Shown: positions 11,095-22,838 of the stretch, piece by piece
Layout: each line of letters opens with the position of its first letter
How positions within the stretch are numbered: the stretch's first letter is position 1
Assembly: GCF_003597395.2 (NCBI RefSeq)
Contig: NC_133770.1
Location: 83,449,708 to 83,513,707 of the forward strand
Reading direction: 5' to 3'
Origin: Chelonoidis abingdonii
Lineage: Eukaryota; Chordata; Testudines; Testudinidae
Length of the DNA stretch: 64,000 nucleotides
Position numbers and translations under genes: made by a program
Notes under the pieces: generated by a model
What the model was told of the DNA's origin: nothing
Databases searched by the model: none
Seen by the model: only the letters and a program-made list of their open reading frames with translations

Positions 11095-12476
11095 CATCTT
11101 CATTGCAACTCCATTGTCGTTAAGGGAGCTACACCCAAGATGAGGTTGGCTTTTCTCTGCACTGGTCAGGACTTTCAAGAAGCTCTCATTTTTATCTTTG
11201 CAGTGTTCCTTTAACTTTGAACTTTGTTACTTCACTAGGTGGCTTTATATCCATAGGCTCTTTTAAAGAATAAAAGGAAGGGGGACTTAGTCTAAAGAGT
11301 ATGTTATCACCTTTGCCCATTTCTTCCTAACTTTGTGCTTTCATGTAACAAAGATAACAAGAATAATACTGACTGCTGCTCTTCTCCAACCACAATGTAA
11401 CTTTTAACTCTCTCTCTCACACACACACACACAAATTGGCAAAATTAAACACCTGATTTCAGCAGAGAGGCCATGGTCTGTAAAGATACATAATAAAATT
11501 CATACTTGTAGAGCATAATGAAACCTAGAGACTGGGCATCCCAGTACTAGTCCCTTCAGACCACGCTGAGAATAGTGGTGAAGTATGAAGTAACATACAC
11601 TGCTGCTACCTAGACCAACTGTTCCGTAGACATTTAAAGGATTTCAGTCTCCAGTGCAATCAGTTTAGCATTTTCAAAGCAACGAAGTCACACAGAAAAA
11701 TTAAATGGGTGGGGAAAAGAGGAAAGCTTTTAAAGATATTCACTTGGAATTACTTGCATGAGTAAGGGCTGGGAGAATCAGGCTCTTGGGGAGTAAAATA
11801 TAAAACGTATCCCTGTTTTTCTCACTAGTAAATCACATACCGAGAGTGTCTGAGGGATGCTCATGCCCCTGCACCATTCCCTAAAATTGTGCAAGAAATT
11901 ATCAGATCAAAATGTATTGCTATGTTTCCGTAAGAGTGCTCAAAAAGTACTTTACACACACCTATAAATACAGTAGCTGGTTTCTAATCTTAGAAGTAGT
12001 TTTTGCTGCTTTTCATTCTGCTGCATTATTGGTTATGCAGCAAGCAATGGAACAATTTATATTTTCCACACACTTTGGCCTAGTCCTGAAAAGAACTAAT
12101 AATTCTGTAAAATTAAAGAAACTAGTTAGAAAATGAGGTAGACATGGGCATGTCAGTCACTCATTAGACAACAGAAGTGACAGATTCTCTCTCTTAGGGA
12201 AGAGTGATGAGTTCCTTTGTCTAATCCTTGGTGAACAACATCTGTAATGGGCAAAAAGGCAAATGCTTGCTTAAGCTCCCAGAGAGAAAATTGCATATTA
12301 GCTCAAGTGGCAATCAATAAAAACATGAAAAGAGTACAGTAAATCAAAAGCATGAAAAATAAAAAAAAGTGAGAAGTATGACAGATATGGCAATTTCGTG
12401 CAATATCCTGGACAAACCTTGCTGAATTAAGTTTAAGTATTTTAGGAGTTCATTGTATTAAAAATGCAAATATTTA
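11095..12476. other. intron sequence with one microsatellite
   Basis: AT-rich, apparently unique. Includes (TC)n(AC)n at 11408-11433. No exon recognised. Confidence 0.4.
11408..11433. repeat. (TC)n(AC)n microsatellite
   Basis: Four TC units run into about eight AC units without interruption. Confidence 0.9.
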
Positions 12477-13196
12477 TGTGTGATTGAGGGATTGTATGTT
12501 AATGTGTGTAGGGAGGAGACCTGACTAACATAAACCCTGGGAAGTGGTATGAGTTTCTAAGGACTCTTTTAAATGATATGCCAGATAAAAGTGAACTTGT
12601 AGTTGAGTGTTTCCTAGGAAATACGTGGGAGGAGGGGAATGCAACTTCTCATCTCTAGACTCAACCTTTTGAAGCTCCGCCCCGAGGAGAAACCCATTGA
12701 TTGCTGATCATCCATTCCCAAGATCGAAGGCCCAAACTGTATAAAGCAGCAACTGGGAGTTCTGGTTCTGAGCAAACGATGTTATGAATTTGTAGACACA
12801 GAAAAAACCCTTTGGGGTTTGGGTTATCTTTGGTATGCTTATTAGCATGAGTGTGGAGTCTTGTATTGCTTTAATCTGTTTTCTCTGTAATGCTTTCACC
12901 TTATGGATACATGTGCTTGCTTAGGAAAAAGCTGTGTGGTACCTTACCCTGTGGGAAATTATGTTGTTCGTAGCTTCTGAGGAGAAAGCAAAGCAGGCCC
13001 GTTTAGGCAGTCTGCCTTGCTAGAGAATTCAGGGTAGGCAGGGAGCTGTGCAGCTTGGAAATACCCCAAACAGGAGGAAGAGAGCTGTGTGTCTCTATCC
13101 AAGAGAGGTGATGGCTGGGAGCCAGAAGCCTAAGAGTCAGTGCCCTTGCTGGACCCCAGAGGAGCAACACAAGTGCAGGTGCCTTGAACCATGACA
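12477..13196 (+). mobile_element. solo LTR-like element, family 3
   Basis: Candidate ends are TGTGTGATTG and ...CCATGACA. A TATA-like GTATAAAG lies at 12739-12746 on the plus strand, preceded by GC-box-like CCGCCCC (12679), an arrangement expected of an LTR promoter. The 3' portion GGTGCCTTGAACCATGACA is one I recall from turtle LTRs. No target duplication is visible and no internal coding region follows, so a solo LTR is the best reading. Confidence 0.42.
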
Positions 13197-13465
13197 AGGA
13201 GCCTATGGCAACAGATTTATTTTAATGCTCTGAATTATTTGTGCTCATGAAAGGTGCCAGAGTAACAGCTCTAGAGACAGAAATCCTTTAGTTAATTAAA
13301 TATTTATCAAACAGTTGCACTATTTCTAATACCACCGCAATATCCTCGCATGGCCCTGCCCATGTACCTTGCAGTACTACAGAGAGTACAGTGGCGTACT
13401 ACCACCACGAGAGGAGAGAGGCTCAGTCTCCTCGTCCATTTCATTCTTGATCTCTTTGCTTAGAC

Positions 13466-13845
13466 CAGTGGCTCTCAACCTTTCCAGACTACTGTCCCCC
13501 TTTCAGAAGTCGGATTTGCCTTGTGTATCCCCAAGTTTCACCACACTAAAGAACTACTTGCTTACAATATCAGACATAAAAATACAAAAGTATCACAGCC
13601 ACTATTAGTGAAAAATTGCTTATTTTCACCATATAATTATAAAATAAATCAATTGGACTATAAATATTGTATTTACATTTCAGTGTATAGTATATAAAGC
13701 AATATAAACAAGTCATTGTCTGTATGAAATTTTAGTTTGTACTGACTTCACTAGTGTTTTTCATGGAAACTGTTGTAAAACTAGAAAAATATCTAGAAGA
13801 GTTGATGTACCCCAGGGTACACATACACCTGGTTGAGAACCACTG
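13466..13845. mobile_element. Charlie-like hAT MITE with target duplication
   Basis: Left end CAGTGGCTCTCAACC and right end GGTTGAGAACCACTG form a 15-bp inverted repeat with one mismatch, the classic Charlie-type hAT terminus. Flanks GCTTAGAC (13458-13465) and GCTTAGAT (13846-13853) are an 8-bp duplication with one difference. The 380-bp body is AT-rich and non-coding, so it is a non-autonomous copy. Confidence 0.88.
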
Positions 13846-14107
13846 GCTTAGATTGCCAAAGAATGATGGTGCAAACTGTTTCATGCACACTGTCCCCTAA
13901 TCACTGAACAGAGAGAGAGACCACCAAATATCTTCATACAGGCTATCAAGCAGACTTTAGATTGCAATAACTTTCAGTCTCAACTCACTGCCAAAGTGAT
14001 CTGAATTCAAAGGATTCACATAGCCGTAAAAGGCTCCATCTCTGAGGCTGTCAGTCAGTTCAATGATATGAATTTGACTTAATGATTGAAGTAGAGAAAC
14101 TCACAAT

Positions 14108-15118
14108 TAGAGCTGGGCAAACAACTGATTTTTTTTTTGATTCACTGGCAGTTCTGAAAAAACACAAATGGTTTGACCCAAACCTAATCCAAAAATCCAA
14201 AATAAAATAAAATTAAAATTAAAAAATCAGCAATTTGAAAAAAAATGTCAAATTATTTAGTTTATGGCCAGTTTTTAACATGAAAGCAAAGTAAATGAAG
14301 GGCATTGATTCATAAAATGGTAGCAGTGAAAGGAGGAAGAGCTAGAGAAGCCTTCCTTATTACCTTTTGCCCAGTTGGTCAGGCATTTTTTTCATAGAAT
14401 ATCAGGGTTGGAAAGGCCTCAGGAGGTCATCTAGTCCAACTCCCTGCTCAAAGCAGGACTAATTCCCCAGGATGTGGGAGACCCAGGTTCAACTCCCCCA
14501 CCCTTTGCCTGACATGGACAAGGAATTTGAAGACAGGAGTCCCATATTGCAGGAGAGGGTCCTAGCCACGGGGTTATGGGATATCCAAGTGTAGAGCTCT
14601 CTCAGTCTCTCCTGCTAAAGCTCTTCCACCATGTATAAATAATTAAATAGTCCTTGGAGCAGTGACATGAAAAGATTTGTGTCTCTCACCTCTAAGGGGA
14701 GTGCCCTAACCACTGGGTTATAGAATCATTCTAATTCTCTCTCTCTGGCCCAATGAGTACTCAAGTGTTTTACACTAAGGGAAACACCTTCTACAGGAGA
14801 GAGTGAGAAAAAGCCACCCCAGGCTATCTTGTAACTGAGGGGTTGCAATACTCTTCTACCATGTAAGAGAGACCTAAGTTCAAATCCCTACCAATGGGAT
14901 TGAAAAAGATGAGTGCACTAACCATTGGGCTAAAGGCTATAAAGGGAGAGACAATATCCTGCACTCTGCGTTTGGTAAATGGTGCCTAAATCCCGAAGAA
15001 ACAAGATTGGTCAAAACTAGGTGAATTTGTGTTACATTTGCACATAGTTTTGGGTGGACCAAAACTGATTTTTTTTGGTGAATAAATTATTCACTGAAAA
15101 AAAATTCACTCTGCTCTA
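14108..15118. mobile_element. long inverted-end repeat with tRNA-like modules, copy 1
   Basis: Left edge AGAGCTGGGCAAACAACTG and right edge GTGAATAAATTATTCACTG...CTGCTCTA are roughly inverse. The interior holds segments like GGGAGACCCAGGTTCAACTCC (14476), their reverse forms such as AGTGCCCTAACCACTGGGTTATAG (near 14701) and GAGACCTAAGTTCAAATCCC (14869). These resemble tRNA halves with a B-box (GGTTCAANTCC). A CR1 3' end interrupts it at 14393-14470. A second copy is at 42420-43285. Confidence 0.5.
14393..14470 (-). mobile_element. CR1 LINE 3' end, short fragment
   Basis: Reads TCATAGAATATCAGGGTTGGAAAGG...CATCTAGTCCAACTCCC on the plus strand, the reverse complement of a CR1 3' terminus ending in the ATTCTATGA octamer repeat. 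Only about 80 bp remain, as is usual for 5'-truncated CR1. Confidence 0.85.
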
Positions 15119-15405
15119 CTCATGACCAATCATCTGGGTTTCTTCTGAACTGAAAAAGTGATCTGATCCGCTTGCAGATGAGTGGTCCTTTCGCACAACC
15201 ATGCACCAGCTCAGTGAAAACATCTAAAATATCTTTAAACCCTTTCCTCCACCCAACGTTTTCTTGAATTTAATCTGCTAAACCAACTCCTTGTAAATAT
15301 ATAAATTATCCGTCAAGTTAATGGCAAACACACTGCTTAACAAACTGTCCATTTCAAAGGGACTCTCTCACGAGTATGTAAGACCTCTGCCGCTAGTATC
15401 TAAAC

Positions 15406-16591
15406 TGGCTTGTCTATACTTACTGGAGGATTGAGGCTGTGGCGATCAATGCACCAATGGTTGATTTAGCAGCTCTAGTGAAGACCCCGTTCAATCGACC
15501 ACCAATCGTTCTCCTATACTCCACTTCATTGAGAAGAGTAAGGGTTGCTGACTGGAGAGCCTCTCCTGTCGACATTGCGTAGTGTGGATGTCATAAACAG
15601 ATAGTTAAGGGTTAATGTCTCTTTTACCTGTAAAGGGTTAACAAGCTCAGTGACCCTGGCTGACACCTGACCAGAGAACCAATCAGGAGACAAGATACTT
15701 TCAAATCTTGGTGGAGGAAAGCCTTTGCTTGGGTTTTTTGTTTGTACTTTGTTCTCTCTTGAGGCTAAGAGAGGCCAGACATGCATCCACGTTCCTCCAA
15801 TCTTTCTGAAACAGTCTTCCATGTTCAAAATAGTAAGTATTAGCTAGAGAAGGCGGACTAGGCATTTGTTTGTTTTCTTTATTGCAAATGTGTATTTTGC
15901 TGGAAGGATTTTAACTCTGTTTGCTGTAACTTGTATACTTAGGCTGGGAGGGGAAATCCCTCTGGTCTAGGTGAAGCTGAAAGACCCTGTAACGTTTTTC
16001 CATCTTGAGTTTACAGAGATAATTTTTACTTTTTTCTTTCTTTTAATTAAAAGTTTTCTTTTTAAGAACCTGATTGATTTTTTTATTCTTGTGTAAGACC
16101 AGGGATTGGTGGGGGAGAGAAGGGAGGAGAAGGTTAATTTCTCTCTGTGTTAGGATCAGTGTCTCTCTCTCAGGGAGAGTCTGGGAGGGGGAGAGAAGGT
16201 GGGGGAAATGAATTTCCTCTCTGTTTTAAGATTCAAGGAGTTTGAATCACAGTGATCTCCCAGTGGAACCCAGGGAGGGGAGAATCTGGGAAGAAGAAAG
16301 AAGAGGGGAATGGTTTATTTCCCTTTGTTTTAAGACCCAGGGAGTTTGGGTCTTGAGTTCCCCAGGGAAGGTTTTGGGGGACAAGGAGTGTACCAAACAC
16401 TATATTTTGGGTTGGTGGCAGCGTGGTAAGATCTAAGCTAGAAATTAAGCTTAGAAGGGAACAAGCAGGTCCCCACTTCTGGACACTAAAGTTCAAAGTG
16501 GGAAAGGAGACCCTGAGAGTGGAGTTACGCTATTCATGTAACTCAAATTGCACAGCTTAGATTGACTTTTCCCGTTAGTGTAGACAAGGCC
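15406..16591. mobile_element. Harbinger-like MITE split by an LTR
   Basis: TGGCTTGTCTATACT at the left matches the reverse complement of the right end, GGCCTTGTCTACACT, with TAA after the right end. Removing the LTR at 15589-16518 and one copy of its GTGGA duplication leaves about 250 bp, close to the sizes of the MITEs at 2357 and 8486. The MITE is therefore older than the LTR. Confidence 0.68.
15589..16518 (+). mobile_element. solo LTR-like element, family 1, copy A
   Basis: Begins TGTCATAAACAG and ends CCCTGAGA, the latter a decayed form of the TATGACA seen in copy B. GTGGA flanks both sides (15584-15588, 16519-16523), a 5-bp duplication as made by retroviral-type integrases. Contains ATTAAA on the plus strand near 16047 as a possible polyadenylation signal. 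A long GA-rich part holds repeated CCCAGGGAG words. The 930 bp have no gag or pol frame. Orientation plus is inferred from the signals. Confidence 0.68.
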
Positions 16592-16594
16592 TAA

Positions 16595-17605
16595 GAAATC
16601 TTCCCTGGCTCTGTCTCATCAGCTCTATTATGCTGCCACAAGGATGCGGGGAAATAGTTTCCTTTCCTCTTTCCTTGTGTCAGTGCAGAAAGCAGCAGGA
16701 TTTAGGCCTAAGTGTTCAAGGGCAGAACTAAAGAGAGACTGTTCAAGGGAGTGCACTACATGCAAATGGAGGGATGTGGCTGGACACAAAGACAATACGA
16801 ATCTGAGTGTCAATTGCGAGAGGAAAACATTTGCTTTTTCAGGCCTGTGGTTGACTGAAATCCTTCCCTTGACATATATTATATTATAATAAAACCCATT
16901 TTTCTGAATTTCCCAGACTTTCCATGTTATTGAGATGATACATCATGCCAGCATGTCAGAATAGTGCATTATGCAAGAAATCTATATGGAGAGAAGCAGT
17001 GTCAATAACACCACAAGCTATATAATTCTTCATGAGCTGCCAGCTCCTCTCAGCAGTCAGCAGTTTACAATAGCATCAACCCCATTAGTCTAACTTGTCT
17101 CTGGTTTAACTTTGTCAGCATATTTCACAATTATGCTGTGCCTGGTTTGGAAGGGCCCGCAGCGTCCCTTAGCTCAGAAGCAGCATTCTTCGTCGCTTCC
17201 TGGCTTTGACTGTTGTGTAGTGTAGCTGTGCACCATTAGATAGCAGCTGCGTTCCACGCTAGAAAAACAGTGATGGGTGAAGTGATTCAGGTATACATAT
17301 TCCAATCATTTTGGGATCCTTTGGCATGAAAGGTGCCATATAAATGCAAGATTGTCATTAACTATAGCCTTTGGGGAATCTATTATTTTCCAAGTGAAGT
17401 ATCCTAGCGTTTAATTTCAAAATATGAAAGTTCTTTTAATGATTGCTCAACCGGTAGGAAAAGATGAGGGAAACTAGTTTACAGGCTCTCATAGGTGTCC
17501 CAACTTTTAGCTGGTATCACTAAAGAGGCCATTTTCCTGCAACAAGGCAGTGTCCAGCAGGAAACTCAGGGTAAGGCTTACTTATTTTAGTCTGCAACAG
17601 CTCAC
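16595..17605. other. intron sequence without recognised elements
   Basis: Apparently unique, mixed composition. No exon or named repeat recognised. Confidence 0.4.
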
Positions 17606-17609
17606 CTCA

Positions 17610-18125
17610 ATACCTGTAGGCCCAGCTGAATTCAAGTGCTGGGACATTTGACAACACACTCTGGAAGGGAGTTTGGGTGCAGGATGGAACTCAGATCTGG
17701 GGCAGGGGCTGTGAGAGGGGGGGCAGGGTGTGGACTCTGGGTGGTGCTGACCTCAGATGGCTCCCAGCAAGTGGCGACATGTCTCTCCGGCTCCTTGGCG
17801 GACGGGTGGCCGGGGGGCTTTGCTGGTGCCACCCCCTCAGCTCCCATTGGCTGAGGTTCCCAGTCAATGAAAGTTGTGGAGCTGGCACTTGGGGCAGTGC
17901 CTAAGGATGGGGGCAGTGCTCAGAGCCCCCCGGATGCCCCTTTGCCTAGGAGCCGGACATGTCGGCCACTTGCTGGGAACTGCGCAGAGCTGGGCAGGGA
18001 GCCTGCCTACCCTGCTGCGCTGCCAACCAGACTTGACTTAGCCCAGTCAGCGGTGCTGACCGGAGCCGCCAGGGTCCCCTTGAGCCCGGGTGTTTCAGTA
18101 GCAAACTGTATACCTGACAACCCTA
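17610..18125. repeat. GC-rich unclassified repeat
   Basis: A sharply GC-richer island with words I recall from a turtle repeat (GGAGCCGGACATGTCGGCC, GCGCAGAGCTGGGCAGG). It holds an inverted word pair CCCATTGGCTG...CAGTCAATG around 17840-17870. Open frames on both strands reflect low stop density in GC-rich DNA; no domain is recognisable. It could also be mistaken for a CpG island, but it lacks any transcript evidence. Confidence 0.4.
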
Positions 18126-18129
18126 CTTC

Positions 18130-19300
18130 TTAAAGACACCAATAATAGGCTCATGCCTGTGGCCTTAAGATTTGTTGGACCCGAACACTTGTGCCAGCTG
18201 CTATTTTGGGCTACTATCAAACAAGACATTGCATGAATAACAATGTATAAGGGTGGGATGAATTTTCAAAAGAAATTAACGGCAGTTATATGCCTGCTCT
18301 GCCTGTTGCTAAAATTTATCTCAAAGAAAACAATGCTACAGCTGCTAGCACAATCACTAAGCCTAGTCTGTCACATGTTTGGGATTAGTGCAACCCCAGT
18401 AGCTGACCGGGTCCTGGGGTACAGCACTGTGTGTATGAACCCTGATTGCTCAGCAAGCCCAACTGAATTAGGGGGCCCTGCAAGACATCCTTATGCACTT
18501 CTATTTTACCTAAAATTTAGATAGGCCTACTTTATCCCATGTACCCCAGCCTTGTGGGGGGATAACCTGCAGTCTCTGTCTCCCTCTCTCCCTAGCTCTT
18601 CAACTGCTGACACCTTTCTAATCCACTCAAGGTTCCTTTGAGCACCCCAACCAGGTCTGCTCAGGGATGGACTTCCAAACAGTTCTCTCTGCATTGTTCT
18701 TTAATTATCAGTGCATGTGCAGCTATCAGAAGTATTTGTCCACTTTCCTGTCTACCTGCAAACCAGTCATAGAGGAATTAACCTCTATGTAATCATATAG
18801 CAACCAACATAAACACAATAAAACAGACAGATGAACATATAATATTAGTAAAACAATACAGACACCCCCCAATATCCTTCCTACACTCCATATGAAATCC
18901 TAAGAAGTAGCAAGCATATGAGATAGAATTGTTGTGATCAGAATTAGATCAGTTCAATGGGGGAAAGAATGCTATGCTGTTGGTTCCTGCTAGAGACAGA
19001 TTTCCCTTTAAATTTGTACTTTGCTTTAAAATTTAAAATGATTTTTTTAATATAATTTTTTCTTTCCATAGTTTTGCTTATATAGCTTTGCACTCACTGC
19101 TCTCAGCCAGAAACAGAAAAGGCAGGGTGAAAGAGCTGTTAGAGGGGAATCTTTCATATCCCCTACAATTAACAGCTGGAAATGAAAGCCAATTCAAGCA
19201 AGAGAAAACAACAAGAGCTGGTTCAGACAGCTGGGACTAATGACTGACTTCCCAAACCCTAATATGATTATAGATACAGCTTTTTCTAAGTGCCCTTGGG
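18130..19300. other. intron sequence without recognised elements
   Basis: AT-rich and apparently unique. No exon found. Confidence 0.4.
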
Positions 19301-19304
19301 CTTG

Positions 19305-19680
19305 GGGAGCTGGATAGCTGAGGCGATTACTTAAGATGTGAAGCTTTTCACCTGTAGGTCATGCATTAAAATTTCACACAGGTAGTTGCAGGTAACTGGG
19401 ACTAGGGACACTAGGGACAGCTGTTTGATGGCCCGTGTGTTCTCCATTCAGTCCCTAGTAAACATGTTATGCATGTCACTAATAAACTCAGCATTATCTC
19501 AATGGGCACTAACTGGCACCTTTGTTGGTAGTCTCAGCGGAGAGGCCAAGAGATGAATGTCTGTTGTATCTGAACTGCCTTCTTACCCCTGTGGAAGAGT
19601 CTTCCAGGTTAAATTTAAATCACATTGGCAGGATAGTGTGGAGAAACTTGCCCTTGGCTGATAAGGTTTATACTTTCCAT
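19305..19680 (+). repeat. candidate tRNA-derived SINE body
   Basis: GGATAGCTGAGGCGATTA (19313) resembles a tRNA A-box region and GGTCATGCATTAAAAT (19357) a degraded B-box at the right distance. The following text through AGTCTCAGCGGAGAGGCC (19532) looks like a SINE body. The match is weak and from memory. Confidence 0.35.
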
Positions 19681-19690
19681 TGTTGTTTCC

Positions 19691-19791
19691 AGACCTGAAG
19701 AAAAGTTCTGTGTAAGCTTGAAAACTTGTCTCTCTCACCAACAGAAGTTGGTCCAATAAAAGATATTACCTCATCCAGTTTGTCTCTCTAA
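19691..19791 (+). mobile_element. SINE/LINE 3'-tail repeat, copy 2
   Basis: CCTGAAGAAAAGTTCTGTGT, CACCAACAGAAGTTGGTCC and AATAAAAGATATTACCTC in the same order as the copies at 8070 (minus) and 60949. It could be the 3' tail of the SINE-like body just upstream. Confidence 0.7.
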
Positions 19792-20136
19792 GGTTTGTAC
19801 CTGTCTCATGAACAAGGAGAAAGCTTTGGTCTGCAGGACTGAAATACTGGCACCTTGTAAGACCCTTGCATTTACTTATAGGTTTAAAAAATAATGCCAG
19901 TGGCAGGAGGGAGTTGTAAACGTGAAAATCCCATTAAGAGAAGACAGAATGTGAGCACTGGCCCTGTAGCGAGCTCTTTTGAAACTTTATCAGCCTGTAT
20001 ATTTTCAACAAGAGGCAGTCCATTCGTTAAGCACATTTTTCTCAGTATATTTTATAGATGAGATAAAATAAAGGGCTAAATTTTCACTGAAAGCCATTCT
20101 AAAAATATTGATTCAATCACACAAATCACATTTGTC

Positions 20137-20147
20137 GGGGGGGGGGG
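20137..20147 (+). repeat. poly-G run of 11
   Basis: An uninterrupted run of 11 G in AT-rich DNA, prone to length error in sequencing and assembly. Confidence 0.9.
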
Positions 20148-20569
20148 TGATAAAATGTCTGGGGATGAAGGGGTGGTATTATTTTTAGGTGATTTGAATT
20201 TTAACAAGACTGCAACTTTTCCTGATACAGTACCGTATGCAAAATTCTGATACAAGTGTAAAGCAATTTACACTTTGCTTGGTGGCTCATGGGTATGTTT
20301 TTTTTATTAACAGTGCTTTCACACCACCTCATCTCTATTCCACAAATGAAGAGTCATTGAAAAGGTTACCCTACTGTATAGCTCTTATTTTCATGTTAAT
20401 TGATATTTGGAAACAGCGAAGAGGAGCCAATATGTCTGTAACTCTTCCGTAGCCTAAAGATTGCAAAGCAGCACACAACAAGCTTGTTATTACTACAAAA
20501 GCTTTGGACTGTAGACAGGCTGGAAATGAACCATTCACCGTGAATGGCCTCAAAATAGCTACAGGTAAT

Positions 20570-20720
20570 TTATTTTATTTATTTAATATTTATACTAAGT
20601 ACCACCCAAAGATATAAGTCAGAATAAGGACACCTCACTGTACTAAGCATTGTACAAACACATGGAAGAACACAGTCCGTGCCTCAAATATACAAGACAG
20701 ACAGTGGAGTGAGAGTAAAG
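20570..20720 (-). repeat. MIR-like SINE tail fragment
   Basis: Plus-strand words TACTAAGCATTGTACAAACACAT and ACAGTCCGTGCCTC parallel those in the better-preserved copy at 49432-49677, in the same orientation. Confidence 0.5.
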
Positions 20721-20784
20721 ATTATTATTCTTTCACTTTCTGAGTGCCCGAAATGGAGTCTTGATTTACAGACAGTTCTGAGCA

Positions 20785-20885
20785 GCTACCATCTGAAAAT
20801 CTTTATGGTGTCTCAAGTTAGGCACCCAAAAATTGAGGCATCAAAATGGCTAGTTGCTTGAAAATGTAGGCCTAAGTTTTCAACT
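20785..20885. repeat. GGCACC / CTGAAAATC repeat fragment
   Basis: ATCTGAAAATC, TTAGGCACCC and TTGAAAATGTAGGCC match the style of the repeats at 23768 and 44548. Probably a short remnant. Confidence 0.35.
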
Positions 20886-21920
20886 TGGATATGAGGATGG
20901 TTAGACTGCATTTACCCTATATCTTTGTAACCAAGTCCATGGACAACCATGTCCTGAGACTCTACTGTAGATACTAGGATATATGGGAACTTGGTCTCAC
21001 TTGACAAACTGTGCAATCACTCAGTTAAAGAGAAATAATCACCACATTCATGATCTGAGCATAAACCTCTCTTCTGTCCAGTCCATGTTTTCACCATCTC
21101 TTCTCCAGCAGAGTTCAGAATGTTAAATGTAACAATAAAATATTACATACATTCCCACATTACATGTATACATTTCTAGAAAGAGGCTATTACTATTATC
21201 TCAGAAAGAAAAAAAAAACACATACTTTTCACTCTGCAGTCCATTTAATCAGCCTCTGCTGAGAAGACCTGAACTTATGCTGAGCTGATGCTCTAGCATA
21301 ATCATTAGTTGCCTGATAATCTCAAGAGAAGTAGTGCCTTTCAAGTGTATTCAACTGTTCTATAACTATCTCATCATAGCTGGCTGGAATATCCAAGGTA
21401 TTGTAGCTGCTGTAAGAAGCATTACACTTCAATATAACAAAAGAGCAGTAGATGGGGAAACAATCTGGCTTTATGTAGTTCTAATATAAAGTGAAGGATC
21501 TGAAAAGAAGACATGAGAAACCATTTTTTGTGCCTTTTGCCTTGCTCAGAAACAACATTTTGGATTTTTTTTATTGTTATGCTGATATCTCTATTCTTCA
21601 CAGTTAGCACAGACGTTTCTATTGACTTGCCACTATTGTTGTGAGTCTGACTCAACTTAGATGTTTTTACAGCCTTGTCAATATTTTTGTGAGTTTGTTG
21701 TTCAATGAAAATGCCACAGATTTCCTTTTTAACATCTTGCTAGAAGAAAAGATCTACTTTGTAGACCCTGTTCTTACAGTCAAGGCCTTGTCTCACATTT
21801 ATAAGTACATTGGGCTATGGAATACTCCTAGCAAATCACAAGCACCTTATCAAATCCACTTAATCAGAAAACCAAATACAGAACAAGAGCAGGCTTTCAA
21901 CTACCTTCCAGAAATTGTTT

Positions 21921-21944
21921 TAATTATTAAATATTTAATAATTA
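21921..21944. repeat. perfect 24-bp AT palindrome
   Basis: The sequence from TAATTATTAAAT to its exact complement ATTTAATAATTA is self-complementary with no spacer. It contains TAATTA at both ends, the core recognised by many homeodomain proteins. Confidence 0.75.
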
Positions 21945-22178
21945 TTAATAATGATTATATAATGATAGCACTTAGAAGCCACAACTGAGATCAGATCCCC
22001 ATTGTGTTAAACATATGTAAAAAAGCTACTAATACTATGGGGATTATGTATGTAGCTATACAGATCAATGTGTATAATCATGCTTGGATCAGAGCTTGTG
22101 CATCCTTTCTGTATTGACTATCACATGACAGTCCCGATGACAAAGAGACAGTGTTGCTAGGATGGAGAAAATAGTGGA

Positions 22179-22218
22179 GTTTATATTAGCTCCCTAGACT
22201 GAGGGAGCTAATATAAAC
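22179..22218. repeat. perfect hairpin, 17-bp stem and 6-base loop
   Basis: GTTTATATTAGCTCCCT is followed after AGACTG by its exact complement AGGGAGCTAATATAAAC. No TE signature surrounds it. Confidence 0.85.
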
Positions 22219-22838
22219 CTTTTGTCACTCTGATTCATCCCCAAGGTCTAGCTGGCTCTTTAGTTGCTTTTTAGTATCAATGGCTAAGAGGAGAGCTGGT
22301 TCCACATCAAACTCAGTAAACATACATAGCTCATCTTATAACCGGATTCCAAAATTGTATAAGTAAAGATTTTTTTAAAGGGTCTATGATAGTGTAAGCA
22401 GAGTCAGGATGAGCTCTACTCTGACATCTGGTGGTGAATTTTGGCGAGTTGTGGAAAAGAACTTCAGGGGCTGGTCTTGTTTACATAGGCACACCCACCC
22501 CACCTAGCATGAGCCCACAGCTGCCAAAATGGTCACTTTGGCTGCTCTGGGATCCCCAATTTCTCTGTTATTTGGGCAGGAAGAATAAAGTGTTGTTATC
22601 CTAATTATGTGAATCAAGGCCAGTGGAACTGTTTTATGACAGAGGGACTCACCATCAACTAAAGAGCACTCACTAGACAAGGGACATGAGTTCCAAAAAC
22701 CAGTGAATTGAGAGAGGCTGGGGACAGGTATTCATACTTGATGGTATGGGCCCCCTTTTGAGGGCCTGAAATACCAGTTGCACATCCTTCTTTCGCCAGT
22801 GTTGAATAGCAGAGTTAATTTTGATTCCATTAAGAGTC

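Larger units (their letters stand above)
20890..22835. other. intron sequence with two perfect inverted repeats
   Basis: Apparently unique, AT-rich. It holds the 24-bp palindrome at 21921-21944 and the 17-bp stem at 22179-22218, listed separately. A plus-strand open frame at 21641-21988 has no recognisable similarity. Confidence 0.4.

Noticed and set aside
10690..11214. 174-codon plus frame and several overlapping frames on both strands
   Set aside because: They lie across the GC-rich foldback transposon at 10752-11085; low stop density and the palindrome produce mirrored frames with no domain.
17632..18133. CpG island with promoter and coding exon
   Set aside because: GC-rich, but wording matches a dispersed turtle repeat from memory and no start, domain or splice site is convincing.
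22179..22218. microRNA precursor
   Set aside because: The stem is only 17 bp, too short for a pre-miRNA of about 60-70 nt, and flanking bases do not extend pairing.
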